DNA of 64,000 bases from Ichthyophis bannanicus (lineage: Eukaryota; Chordata; Amphibia; Gymnophiona; Ichthyophiidae): NCBI GenBank assembly GCA_033557465.1, contig CM066034.1, positions 988,133,637 through 988,197,636 of the forward strand, given 5' to 3'. Below the pieces are notes generated by a model. That model ran no database searches. It was not told the DNA's origin and saw only the letters and a program-made list of their open reading frames with translations. Position 1 is the stretch's first letter. Each line of letters opens with the position of its first letter. Positions 21,667 through 32,975 of this stretch are shown piece after piece. The position numbers and the translations under genes were made by a program.

Positions 21667-24296
21667 GCCCACATCCAAAGTCCCCCAATACTTAATTTGC
21701 TTGTAGAATGTCTGTACTGCTAACATATTATACACCGATCTGCTCTGAGTCCACAATTCGCTGAAAGCTAGGCTTCTAGGAGTAGCAGAACACAAATATT
21801 TCATAAAATGGCTCCGCCTTCCTTCCTCAATCATTGTAAGCACGGCGCCACTTCCACCTCCTTTGAAGTCAGTGACTCAAGCTGGGGCTTTACCGCCACT
21901 TCTAATGGGGAAGGGCTCCCTGTCCCGGAAAATATCAGTACATGTTGCAAGGGAAGAGGCAAGATAGAGGAGGGAAAAAAGAGAGAGAGAGGGGAAAGAG
22001 AAGGAGAAAAGAGAGAAGGACGGAATGAAGGAACAGAGAGGAGACAAAATGGCGAGGGAAGACAGCGCATGGGGAAAAGCGAGAAAGGAGACCATATAAT
22101 CTGCGCTGTATATTCTGAGCACTCTTGCAAGCACATGGTGGGAATTTAGCCGGCTTTGCTTTTATTTAGATTGTCTCTTTAGAATTTCGGTTCCTATTGT
22201 TCAGGCTCTTATATAGATACTTCAGCTCTGTTTTTGGTGCTAGAATCAAATAGTGCAAGGAGGAATGAGGGCTGCCATATCTGAGGCTGCTCACTCATAA
22301 TTCCACTATATACGAAGGGAGAACCAGGAAGAAGAGCACAGAGAGAAACGTTGCAGTCAAATCAAAAGTGAGCTCGGATTCCGAGAGGAAAACAATTAGC
22401 TGCACTGCTCTAAAATTGATCGTGCCCATGGGAAATCCCTCACAGTTTGCTTTTTTCCTTTTTAGTTTAATAGATGTCAGATATAGCCAAGGGCACTGGG
22501 GAAACAGCCAGCACATTCCTATTTGATTCTTTAAAAAAAAAAAAAAAAATTTCACTTGGCAGTAAACAAATTATTAAGAATATTCTTGTCTGCTTTTATT
22601 TTTTTTTTTATTTTATTCCTAGGGAGACATTTATTTATAAATCTGAAAGCTCTTCCTCCTTAGCTGATTCACCTACTGTGGGAAAATCAGGATGCTGCTG
22701 TACTGATCATCATCAGAACTCACTGCACCTTTCCAAGAGGCACATGTAAAGCATGAACAGGAAACTTTTTCCTTTTTAATTCAAGGAGGTGGCCATAAAA
22801 AGCTTTATACTCCATCCAAAAATTATAAAAATCTGTGAAAAGAAATAGATTAGAAATATTAAGAAAGGTGAATCGGAAATAAGATTAAAAAAATAGGTTG
22901 ATACTTTGAGTAATTTAGCATTGCCTCCTTAAATTGTGCAATCTGTTTACTTCCAACTGGTGTTCAAAACAAGTGCTGGTTATGGTCAAGCAACTCGAGG
23001 GAGTAGCGCTAGCGAAAGAGGTCCTTTCAATTATAGGACACAGTCTGCAACCAGCTGTGATTAAACATATGAAAGACAGCAAAAAATATAGGGACTGCAG
23101 ACACTTAACCACAGGCTAAATGAGTGCTCCGTCCAGACAGTTTCACTAAGGCCCTGATTATTTCCTGCTGTGTTCTGTATATTCTGAAGTAGGCTGCATC
23201 TAGTTGGTATGTCTGAGCTGTGGTGCTTTTTACAATTATACTAGTTTTCAAACTGTGTTGCTACATGCTAGAAAGATAAACTGAGATTAACTCTAACCTT
23301 GCCTTGCACACCCTCACATCTGCCCCCCCCCCCCCATCCGTTTCCCCTCAGGGTTAGCAGTTGAATGTGCTTTGATTCTTCCTGAGAAAGTTCAATATGT
23401 AACAGTGCCTTGATTATTGTAAATTTCTAGCCTGAAACTGTACCATGGTAGGCTCCAGCTCTGAATGGTCACAGGCTGACAGCTGGACTGGCCTGGTCCC
23501 ATGGCTCGGTAGCAGTCCCGCATGGTGGTATGCAACAGCGCTGGGTTTGATTCTTGGTTGTTTCTTAGGCTGATCAAGCTGGGGACGTTCTGTGGGTAAG
23601 TATTCACAACCTTGTGGGACTGATGGAGTCTGAGCCAAGACACAATGACAACTAAAGGCCAGGCTCATGGTGCATGTGTGCCAGGTTCTGGAAGGGTCCC
23701 TGGTCTGCAGCTCCAGGCCAACGACTGCCACTGTAATGCCTGAGCCAGAAATAGGGGACGGGGATGTATAAAATAGGCAACAGCCCCCTCCCCCTTGGGC
23801 AGTTGCAAATGAAGGCTCGCGGTGCTGTAGTCCAGTAGATGACTATCCCAGTGGAGCTGGGAGTTCAAAGTAGGAGGAGGAAGCTGGTCAGGCCAGTTAA
23901 AGACTGGTGGGTGAAAGGGCACCAAGACATAACAGGTGCTGCAGCAGAGGATGTGATTCTGGTGGCTCTGTTTACCAGAAATGCCGACCAGCTCCAAGTC
24001 TAATTCTACCGCAGCGGCCACTCCCAGTACAGATGATGGAACAGGGAAGCTCAAGAACCAACAGTGGCTTAGATATTTCTCAAGATGTGAAGCTAGTCCA
24101 AGATTGGGTCAGGCAAAATGTCTCCTGAGCCCAGCATCTTGTCTGACAGAGGCCAGCAGAGAGTGTGGTTCTCCCAGACCCCTCAGCCATGCTTTGGTGA
24201 TGCACTGAAGCCAGGACGACACCTCTCCGTGTTATGTTGACTAGCCTGTGGTTGTTCTATCTGCCCGGATTTTCTCTGGTAAGATCTCTTCAGGAC
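21667..24296. other. Unassigned stretch, about 2.6 kb
   Basis: No gene is recognised. A purine-rich run at 21960-22080 (GAGAGAGAGGGGAAAGAG-like) gives long but meaningless open frames on both strands. Homopolymers occur at 22530-22548 (A) and 23322-23335 (C). A B-box-like GGGTTTGATTCTTGG at 23543 and a related GAGTTTGATTCCTGG at 17731 hint at an old SINE family, without enough to define it. Confidence 0.35.
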
Positions 24297-24498
24297 TAGG
24301 GTTGCCAACTGGCTCCAGATGCGCCCGACAGGCTTGATCCAGTCCTGGGTTTACCCCACTGCATGCAGGAACATTTAGTTCTACTTTCTCCATTGCACGC
24401 CATAGGAAATGGAAAACTACAAGTCCCTGCATGCAATGGGGTAAGCCCAGTACCGGATCAAATCTGTCGGGCGCATCTGGAGCCAGTTGGCAACCCTA
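24297..24498. mobile_element. 202-bp palindromic MITE, second copy
   Basis: The ends TAGGGTTGCCAACTGGCTCC and, reversed, the same sequence form near-perfect inverted halves. It is flanked by TTCAGGAC at 24289-24296 and 24499-24506, a perfect 8-bp duplication. Its length is identical to the copy at 17958-18159. Confidence 0.9.
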
Positions 24499-24639
24499 TT
24501 CAGGACCCTCACTAGCCCAGTAGGCTACTGGCACCAAGACCATCTTAGTGTAGTGAGGAGGTATAAAGCATTTTAGTCTGGGATGGCTGCAATGAATCTG
24601 TCTAACCAATAATGGCCAGAGACCCCTAGAGTGTAGTGT

Positions 24640-24762
24640 GGATTTGTGGCTTGTGAGTGGTCTATGCTTTGATTTTGCTACATTGTAGTATGTAAACTGC
24701 TTTGATTTCCAGATAGAGCAGTATAGGAAAATAGACAAATAAAATAACTAAATAACTAAAGG
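24640..24762 (+). mobile_element. L2/SINE-type 3' tail
   Basis: The sequence GTAAACTGCTTTGATTTCCA followed by AGAGCAGTATAGGAAAATAG and an AATAAAATAACTAAATAAC tail is an L2-type 3' end in the plus orientation. The next MITE inserted immediately behind it. Confidence 0.6.
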
Positions 24763-24768
24763 CAAGAT

Positions 24769-24980
24769 CAGAGTTGCCAAGTTACCTTTATCCAGAAGTC
24801 AGATTTTAAGCCAGTCCTGGATTTCTGACAGTCTCACTCTGATGCATTATGGGACCTGCAGCACTAATTCCAATGGGTAAAATCAGGGACTATAAATACC
24901 GTCCTGCACTGCAATGCAAATTTAAAACCAGACGAGGCACAAAATCTCAGTCCCGGAAATGGGTTAACTTGGCAACTCTG
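24769..24980. mobile_element. 212-bp MITE with CAGAGTTGCCAAGTTA termini
   Basis: It begins CAGAGTTGCCAAGTTACC and its reversed end is CAGAGTTGCCAAGTTAACCC. CAAGAT flanks both sides (24763-24768 and 24981-24986). A related copy, in the reverse orientation, abuts the right end of the DIRS element at 35783-36000. It is non-coding. Confidence 0.8.
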
Positions 24981-25274
24981 CAAGATGCTTTTCCTTATTG
25001 CTGGGCTTTGGGCCTAGGTAGTGAATGTTGTGTGTGTGCTGAGGTCTTCCTTGAGTTAGGTTACTGCCCTTTGTGAAGTGTATGTGAAGCTGGAGATTTT
25101 TACCCACCCTTCTGCCTGACTGTAAAACAAAGAAGTGAGCTCAGAAACTTGGGTTACAAGCGGGGCCACTGCAAGTTTATCAAGCGCCATGGGTGAACCT
25201 TAATTCTGGTGAGCGTCTCCTCCCTCCGCCGTTATATATCCACCTACTGGGGGCAGAGCTAGCATATCCAAGAC

Positions 25275-25436
25275 CTCCAGGAACAAGCAGGAATGAGTCT
25301 TCACACATGGGTATCGTCGGTACCGATGGAGCCTGCGCAGGAACGCTCCCCAGTGTCCAATAGGAAAGCTTTTGGGAGCATCCCACAGCGCCTGCGTGCT
25401 GCCTTCCCGCCTTTCCCAACCGCCTCTCTCCAGTTC
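25275..25436 (+). repeat. DIRS left inverted terminal repeat
   Basis: It begins CTCCAGGAACAAGCAGGAAT and is the reverse complement of 35591-35745 with few differences, including GTCGGTACCGATGG and the stretch around CCTCTCTCCAGTTC. The outermost 37 bases also pair with the first half of the internal complementary region at 35413-35449, with one mismatch. Confidence 0.95.
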
Positions 25437-25638
25437 TTCTTTTCCGCGGAGCCAGCAGGTCGTGTTCCTGTCACCGCAGAAGTTCTTTATTTTTTCTTTA
25501 TTCTTTTGTGTCGCATCTGCCTTCTTCGACCTCGGACTGGTACCGACGGTCTTTCTTTTCTTTCTTTCAAAAAAAACCCGCTTTATTTCTACTGTGCATT
25601 TTCAGTTTTTGGGCCCTAGGCCTAAAAATATTTTCCTC

Positions 25639-27501
25639 ATGGAGAAGTCCGCTTCTGGGTTTAAAAAATGCACAAAATGTGGCGGTACTATTTCTGTCAC
25701 CGACACCCATGACTGGTGTCTAAAGTGTTTGGGACCTGACCATTCCATCACTGATTGTGTGGCCTGTACCATGATGCCTAAGAGAGGTCGGCAGAACCGA
25801 GCAGCCAAGCTCAGTACCCTATTTCCCTCTGATGCAGCTTCGGTAGCATCGACGTCTTCCAGGGCCTCCTCTTCCTCCCATGGATCTCAGGTAACCAAGC
25901 ATAAATCTGGCCGGTCCTCGAAGGGTAGATCTCCCTCCAAGCATTGAGATGCCTCCGGGTTTGCCCTCGAGGATTCCGCACCGGCAAAATTACCCCGGCG
26001 GGAAGCTCCGGCTTCCAAAGCATTATCTATGGGATCACAGGTTGACATCGATGGCTCGGCCTCGACAGATCACCTGTTGCCGTGTTCTGGGGTACCGGTG
26101 GCTCCCACTGGTACCGACATCCAGACTCTGGTGGCGTTGATGGATCAGAAGATTCTGACCATGCAGCGCACCTTAACGGCTTTCATACAGGCTGCGACGC
26201 CTCCAGTACCGCAACAATCCCCGTTGCTGGTACCGGCTCCGGTACCGGCATCGCTCCCGGTACCGGTACCGATGGCATCGACATCGGCTTCGGTGTCGAC
26301 TGCAACAGTACCCTGTCCTATGATGCCCATCGGTACCGAACCGGTACCGATTACTCCCGATGTCGATCCCACTCGATACGGTTATCGGGCTTTACAGGAG
26401 CATCCAGACAGGCGATACTTCGATTCCTCTGAGGACTCTGATGAGTCTGAGGGTTCTGTAGAAGCATCGATACTTCTTCCTCAGGAGTCTTCTTCACCTA
26501 AACGAAGAATGTCTCCTCCAGAAGACTTGTCTTTTCAAGACTTTGTTAGGGAAGTGGCTAGGGGCCTCTCTATCACGGTGGCCCCTGAGTCAGAACCCAG
26601 AGCCAAGGAGTTGGATATTTTACAATATCCTAAAACTCCTAAGGAGGCAGCTACTTTACCTGTTCATGAGATTCTCTATGATCTCATGTTGAGGATGTGG
26701 GAGACACCTCTCACCACTTCTCCTCATTCTCGCAGGTTAGACACCATGTATCGTGTCTCTCCTTGTCCTGGCTTCCACAAGACTCAGCTTCCTCACCACT
26801 CTATTGTGGTAGAGTCTGCCATGAAGAAGATAAAGAGTGCAAAAAGACACTCATCTAATCCTCCAGGGCGTGAATGCAGGACCCTGGATGCTTTTGGACG
26901 AAGGGTTTTCCAAGCTGCTATGCTAGCTGCTAGGATCAATTCCTATAGTCTCTATATAGGAATGTTTCTAAAAGAAGTCACAGATCACCTGCAGACTTTA
27001 ACCCCTTTCATTTCAGAGGATAAAAGAGAGGAGTTTCTCACTTGGCTCAAACATGCCCAAGATGTCTCCAAATTTTCCAACCGTGCAGCCTTTGACTCTT
27101 TTGAGTGTGTAAGCAGAGCTTCGGCTATTGCCATAGGGGCACGCAGAATTGCTTGGCTACAAGCTTCTGATTTGGAGCTCTGGGTCCAAGATCAATTGGG
27201 AAATCTCCCTTGTACAGGTGAAAACCTTTTTGGTAAGGATTGGCAAGCAAAGGCCACTCAGATGGATGCTGAAAACTCTACTTTGGATCGACTTTCAAAG
27301 TCTACCTCTGCTCCTGTTAAGAAAAGATTGTTTAAAAAGACATCTTTTTCCAAAAAGGGAAGATACTATCCTGCTTATGGTCAGCAGGCATCTTCTGCAG
27401 GTCGTTTTGCTGCAAAGCGTCAGCAACCACCTAAACAGGCCAAGTCAAAGGCAGCTAGACCTTCTACGGCCCAGCAGCCTCAGCCTCCTCAGGGCCTTTG
27501 A
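25639..27501 (+). pseudogene. DIRS gag-like ORF1, one in-frame stop
   Basis: This is the nucleocapsid/Gag-type protein of the DIRS element. Translation from the ATG at 25639 gives a Cys-rich start (KCTKCGG, WCLKCLGPDH, then C...C) resembling a zinc-binding module. It continues Ser/Lys-rich to a TGA at 25945-25947. The same frame is open again from there to 27501. The second part includes a Pro/Val-rich low-complexity block (VPAPVPASLPVPVP) from GGTACCG repeats, an acidic segment, a central structured region (for example PEDLSFQDFVREVARGLSI), and a basic, Gln/Pro-rich C-terminus. Codon context CAT-TGA-GAT would fit CGA to TGA decay. Apart from this stop the 620-codon frame is intact. Confidence 0.88.
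26088..26360 (+). repeat. GGTACCG heptamer cluster within gag
   Basis: About nine GGTACCG heptamers lie between 26091 and 26355, some adjacent with CTCC or CATCG spacers. They encode alternating Val/Pro-rich residues. The same heptamer also occurs in the terminal repeats (25319 and 35703), and once at 25540. Confidence 0.75.
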
Positions 27502-29422
27502 CTCGCTACTAGAGAACGTAGCCTTTCTAGCTCTGGAAGGGCCAGAGCCCCTTGCCATCCCAGGAAGGTTGACTTACTTTGCTCCCAGATGGGAGCAAAT
27601 CACAGCAGAGCAATGGACACTCTCCATCATAAGGGAAGGGTACAGGCTTCATTTCTTAAGCCTTCCCCCCCACACCATGGTGAAACAGTTCAATTCTCCA
27701 ACATCTCTCCTCAACCTTCTAGGTCAGGAGATTGCCATCCTTCTTGCCCAAGGGGCAATAGAAGAAGTACCTCTTCTTCAACAAGGCACAGGGTTCTACT
27801 CCAATATTTTCTTATTCCAAAGAAAACAGGGGGCTACAGACCCATCTTAGATCTCAGAGAATTGAACAAATTTCTATTCAAGGAGAAATTCAAGATGATT
27901 TCTCTCGGTGCTCTGCTTCCATACCTTCAGAGTCAGGACTGGCTTTGTTCTCTAGATCTCAAGGATGCGTACACCCATGTCCTCATCCATCCAACTCACA
28001 GAAGGTTCCTTCGGTTCCTTTTTCAAGGAAAGCACTACCAGTACAGGGTGCTTCCTTTTGGTCTGGCCTCTGCACCAAGGGTGTTCACGAAATGCATGGC
28101 AGTAGTAGCTGCATTTCTACGCACTCTAGGAATATTTGTCTTCCCATATCTGGACGACTGGCTCATTCGAGCTCCATCTCAAGCAGAGGCCAAGACTTGT
28201 CTAATCTGCACAATGCGTGTCCTTCAGTATTTGGGACTAGTAATAACATCCCAAAATCCAGTCTCACCCCTACTCAGTCCCTCGAGTTCATAGGGGCTTT
28301 GTTGGATACCACAACTGCAAAGGCCTATCTTCCTCAGGCCCGTTGTCTACGCTTGGTGCAGTTAGCCTCCCAAATACAGTTAAAGCCCCTTTTAACTGCT
28401 CGAGAAATGTTGCAACTCTTAGGCCACATGGCATCCACTGTGCATGTGGTTCCATATGCTCGCCTTCACATGAGGGCAGCTCAATGGACTTTGTCCACCC
28501 AATGGACTCAGGCATCAGGTTGCCTGTCAGACAAAATAGCAAACTCCAGTCGCCTTTTTTGGTCTCTCCAGTGGTGGAAGTCCTCTCAAAACCTGTTGCT
28601 GGGGTCCCCTTTTCAACAGTCACTTCCCCAAGCAACCCTTACAACAGATGCCTCTCCAATGGGTTGGGGAGCTCATCTGCAAGATCTCTCCACCCAGGGC
28701 ATCTGGTCTCCACAGAAGACTTCACTACACATAAATCTCTTGGAACTCAGAGCAATTTTCTTAGCTCTCAGAATGTTCCACTCCCTGCTCAGCTACAAGA
28801 CAGTCCTCATCCACACGGACAATCAAGTAGCCATGTTCTATGTAAACAAGCAGGGGGGACTGGCTCTCTGTCGCTTTGCAACGAAGCTTTGCGACTGTGG
28901 GCCTTCGCCAGAGAGCATCAAATTCATCTTATGGCAGTATATCTTCCAGGCGTTCAAAACTCTTGGGCAGACAGACTCAGTCGAGTTCTGCTTCCACACG
29001 AATGGTCCCTCCACAGGGACCAGATAGCCAGGATTTTTCGAATTTGGGGAACCCCGGACATAGACCTGTTTGCAAGTCCATGGAATGCCAAACTTCCCCG
29101 GTTCTGTTCCAGGATTCCGTGTCAGGGAGTTCAGGCCAAGGATGCCTTCCTCCTTCACTGGGGTCAAGACTTCCTTTATGCCTTTCCACCCATTCCCCTA
29201 ATTCCCAAAACACTGTTCAAGCTTCAGAGAGACCGAGGGTCTATGATCCTCATAGCACCACATTGGCCACGGCAAGTGTGGTACCCTCTACTTCTGCATC
29301 TCTCTCAAGCTCCATCCCTGGAGTCGGGCTGTGCTCCAGATCTTCTCTCCCAGGAAGACGGAACGTTGTGGCACCCAAACCCCCAGTCTCTCCATCTCAG
29401 GGCCTGGTTGCTGAAGGCCTAG
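27485..29422 (+). pseudogene. DIRS reverse transcriptase/RNase H, three -1 frameshifts
   Basis: This is the polymerase of the DIRS element. The first segment (frame of 27149-27850) holds the N-terminal RT (GRLTYFAPRWEQI, GAIEEVPLLQQGTGFYS). The frame then shifts near 27810, giving PKKTGGYRPILDLRELN, motif A SLDLKDAYTHVLIHP, motif B LPFGLASAPRVFTKCM and motif C YLDDWLI. A second shift near 28245 leads to SLEFIGALLDTTTAKAYLP and the RNase H domain (TTDASPMGWGAHL, LELRAIFLAL, IHTDNQVAMFYVNKQGG). A third shift in the G-run at 28852-28857 leads to the C-terminal part ending at 29422 (FASPWNAKLPRFCSRI region). Each shift is one base lost, and the catalytic residues are all present. Confidence 0.9.
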
Positions 29423-29977
29423 ACCTTCAAGTTTTCCATCTCTCTCAGCAAGTCAGAGATATTATTCATGCTTCTAGAAAGCCTTCCACTAGACGTTCCT
29501 ATGCTTTCAAATGGAAAAGATTTACCATTTGGTGTTCTGAGAAGGGTCTTAACCCTCTAGCAATACCTGTGAATTCTTTACTAGAGTATCTTCTGCATCT
29601 TTCACATGCAGGCCTCAAAACAAATTCGGTAAGAGTCCATTTGAGTGCTATTGCAGCGTCCCTCAAGTCTCTCAATGGACAGCCTGTTTCCTCTCATCTT
29701 CTTATAGCAAGATTCATGAGAGGCCTTCTTTTAACTAAACCTCCCATTAGACCACCTCCAGTGGCATGGGACTTAAATCTGGTTCTTGGCCAGCTTATGA
29801 ACATAAGAACATAAGAACATAAGATATGCCATACTGGGTCAGACCAAGGTCCATCAAGCCCAGTATTCTGTTTCCAACAGTGGCCAATCTAGGTCATACG
29901 TACCTAGCAGTTTCCCCAAGGGACACAGGTTCCACAATGCTTGTATTGGTTCAAGCATTGATATCCTGGGTCCCTTC

Positions 29978-32940
29978 TTAATAATGGTTTATGGACCTTT
30001 CCTCCAGGAACTTGTCCAAACCTTTTTTAAACCCAGCTACACTAACAGCCTTTACTACATCCTCCGGTAACAAATTCCAGAGTTTGATTACACGTTGAGT
30101 GAAAAAATATTTTCTTTTATTAGTCTTAAATAGTTTACCCTGTAGCTTCATTGCATGTCCCCTAGTCTTTCTATATTCTGATAAGGTAAACAATCGATCT
30201 ACGTTTACCCGTTCCACTCCGTTCATTAATTTATAGACTTCTATCATATCTCCCCTCAGCCGTCTCTTTTCCAGGTTAAAGAGCCCCAACCTTTTTAGCC
30301 TTTCTTCATAGGAGTAGCCTTCCATCCCCTTTACCATTTTGGTGGCTCTTCTCTGAACCTTTTCTAAAATTGCTATATCCTTTTTAAGATATGGCGACCA
30401 GAATTGCACACAATATTCAAGGTGCGGTCTCACCATGGAACGATATAGAGGCATTATAATATCTTTTGTTTTATTTTCCATTCCTTTCCTTATCATACCT
30501 AGCATTCTATTTGCTCTCTTGGCCGCCGCTGCACACTGGGCCGAGGGTTTTAACATGGTATCCACAAGGACGCCTAAATCTTTTTCTTGGGTGGTGGTTC
30601 CTAATGTGGAACCTTGCATCGTGTAACCATAGTTTGGGTTGTTCTTCCCTAGGTGCATAACCTTGCACTTCTCCACATTAAATTTCATCTGCCATTTTGA
30701 TGCCCAGTCTTCCAATTTATCAAGATCCTCTTGCAATTTTCCACAATCCTCCTGGGTTTTAACAACTTTAAATAGTTTTGTGTCATCAGCAAATTTGATA
30801 ACCTCACTCGTTATTCCACTTTCCAGGTCATTTATGAATATGTCAAAAAGCAGCGGACCCAGCACAGATCCCTGGGGTACACCACTATTCACCTTTCTCC
30901 ATTGGGAAAATTGGCCATTTAGCCCTACCCTCTGCTTTCTATCTTTTAACCAGTTCCTGATCCACAGTAGTACACTGCCTCCTATCCCATGACTCTTTAG
31001 TTTTGCCAAAAGTCTCTCATGAGGGACCTTGTCAAAGGCTTTCTGAAAGTCCAGATACACAATATCAACCGACTCACCTTTGTCCACCTGTTTATTCACT
31101 CCTTCAAAAAAACATAACAGATTAGTAAGACAAGATCTTCCTTGTCTAAAGCCATGTTGGCTGTCTCCCATTAGGTCATGACTATCTATATGCTGAGTAA
31201 TTTTATTCTTTATGATGGTTTCTACCATTTTTCCCGGTACTGATGTCAGGCTCACCGGTCTGTAGTTTCCCGGATCACCCCTCGAACCCTTTTTAAAAAT
31301 TGGTGTTACATTGGCGATCCTCCAATCCTCAGGTATTAGAGATGATTTTAATGATAGTTCACAGATTACTGATAGCAGGTCTGCAATCTCAAATTTCAGT
31401 TCTTTCAACACCCTTGGATGTATACCATCCGGCCCAGGTGATTTGCTACTCTTCAGTTTATCTAATAGTTGTAAGACATCTTCCCGATGTATCGATATTT
31501 CCTTCAATTCTTCCACACCTTTAAATACCACTTCAGTCGTGGGTAACATCCCTACATCTTCCTCAGTAAAGACCGAAGCAAAGAATTAATTCAGTCTCTC
31601 CGCTATCGCCTTGTCGCCTCTTAGTGCTCCTTTAACCCCTTTATCATCTAATGGACCAACTGACTCTCTCACGGGTTTTTTGCTACGAATGTACTTGAAA
31701 AGGTCTTTATTTCGCGTTTTGCTTCCGCAGCAAGCTTCTTCTCAAATTCTCTCTTTGCCTGCCTTATCAATGCCTTGCATTTGACTTGCCAGTGCTTGTG
31801 CTGTTTCCAGGTTTCATCATTTGGCTCTTTTTTCCATTTCTTGAAAGATGCTTTTTTGGCAACAACAGCCTCTCTGACCTCAGCTTTAAACCATGCTGGC
31901 AATTTTTTGGACTTCCTTCCACTTATCTTAAAGCGTGGAATACAGCTGGTCTGGGCTTCCAAGATAGTATTTTTCAACAACACCCAAGCTTGATGTACGT
32001 CTTTAACCTTTGCAACTGCTCCTTTTAGTTTTTTCTTAACTGTTTTCCTCATTCTATCATAGTCTCCCTTTCGAAAGTTAAAGGGTAGTACTGTGGATTT
32101 CCTTACTATCCCTCCTCCACTAATTAAATCAAAGGCGATCATGCTATGATCACTATTGCCAAGTGGCCCCAACACCCTTATCTCTTGCACTACATCTGGT
32201 GTTCCACTAAGGACTAGGTCCAATATTGCCTCCCCTCTGGTCGGTTCATGAACCAGCTGCTCCAAGAAGCAGTCATTTATTTCATCTAGGAACTTTATCT
32301 CCCTAGCATGTCCTGTTGTGACACTGACCCAGTCGATGCCGGGGTAATTGAAATCACCCATTATTATTACTGCACTGTAACGTTTGCTAGCTTCCTTGAT
32401 TTCTTTGAGCATTTCATCATCCATTTGTTCATTCTGGCCAGGCGGACGATAGTACACCCCCACTGCCATCGCCTTCCCCTTTTTACATGGAATTTCAATC
32501 CATAGAGATTCTACAGCAAATTTTGTTTCTTGCAAAACTTTAATCCTTTCTGACTCAATGCCCTCTCTAACATAGAGCGCAACCCCTCCACCAATTTGAT
32601 CAGCTCTATCATTTCGATATAGTTTGTACCCAGGTATCACAGTGTCCCACTGGTTGTCCTCCTTCCACCATGTCTCTGATATTCCAATCATATCTAACCT
32701 CTCGTTTAGTGCTATATATTCTAACTCTCCCATCTTGTTTTGTAGACTTCTAGCATTTGCATACAAGCATTTTAGAGACTGTATTTTATTCATATTAATT
32801 TGGCTATTGGTAGACATGGGTAATTTGGGATCTTTAAGTTCTGTCTGCTCCATACTCGAGGGCATTTGGGCTACTTTACTCTTTTTTGGAACCTCTCCGC
32901 TTTTTGTAGTATCCTTCAAGGATACATTCTTCCGAACCAT
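29978..32940 (-). pseudogene. CR1 ORF2 endonuclease/reverse transcriptase, one frameshift and one stop
   Basis: ORF2 nicks target DNA and copies the RNA there. The endonuclease (32940-31720) shows NARSLQNKMGELEYIA, GISETWW, the GDFNYPGIDW box and GNSDHSMIAFDL, all catalytic positions present. Near 31720 a run that would need five A has four, which shifts the frame; residues FKYIRSKKPVRESVG then appear in the next frame. A TAA at about 31588 sits where a residue in the RLN-FFASVFTEED region is expected. The RT follows intact (31549-29978): YRPVSLTSVPGKMVE, LDFQKAFDKVPHERLL, NSGVPQGSVLGPLLFD, VIKFADDTKLF. The C-terminus ends [16 protein letters not shown]. Confidence 0.93.
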
Positions 32941-32975
32941 GCGCTCTTGGGCGACTGTCGGCTTTCCCCTATTAT

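Noticed and set aside
21840..22150. Coding region in purine-rich DNA (long frames on both strands)
   Set aside because: GA-rich low complexity gives charged or Ser/Pro/Phe-rich frames on opposite strands.
25372..25638. Upstream extension of the DIRS gag frame
   Set aside because: The frame is open upstream of 25639, but this part lies in the terminal repeat and leader and is hydrophobic low-complexity. The Met at 25639 starts the Cys-rich gag sequence.
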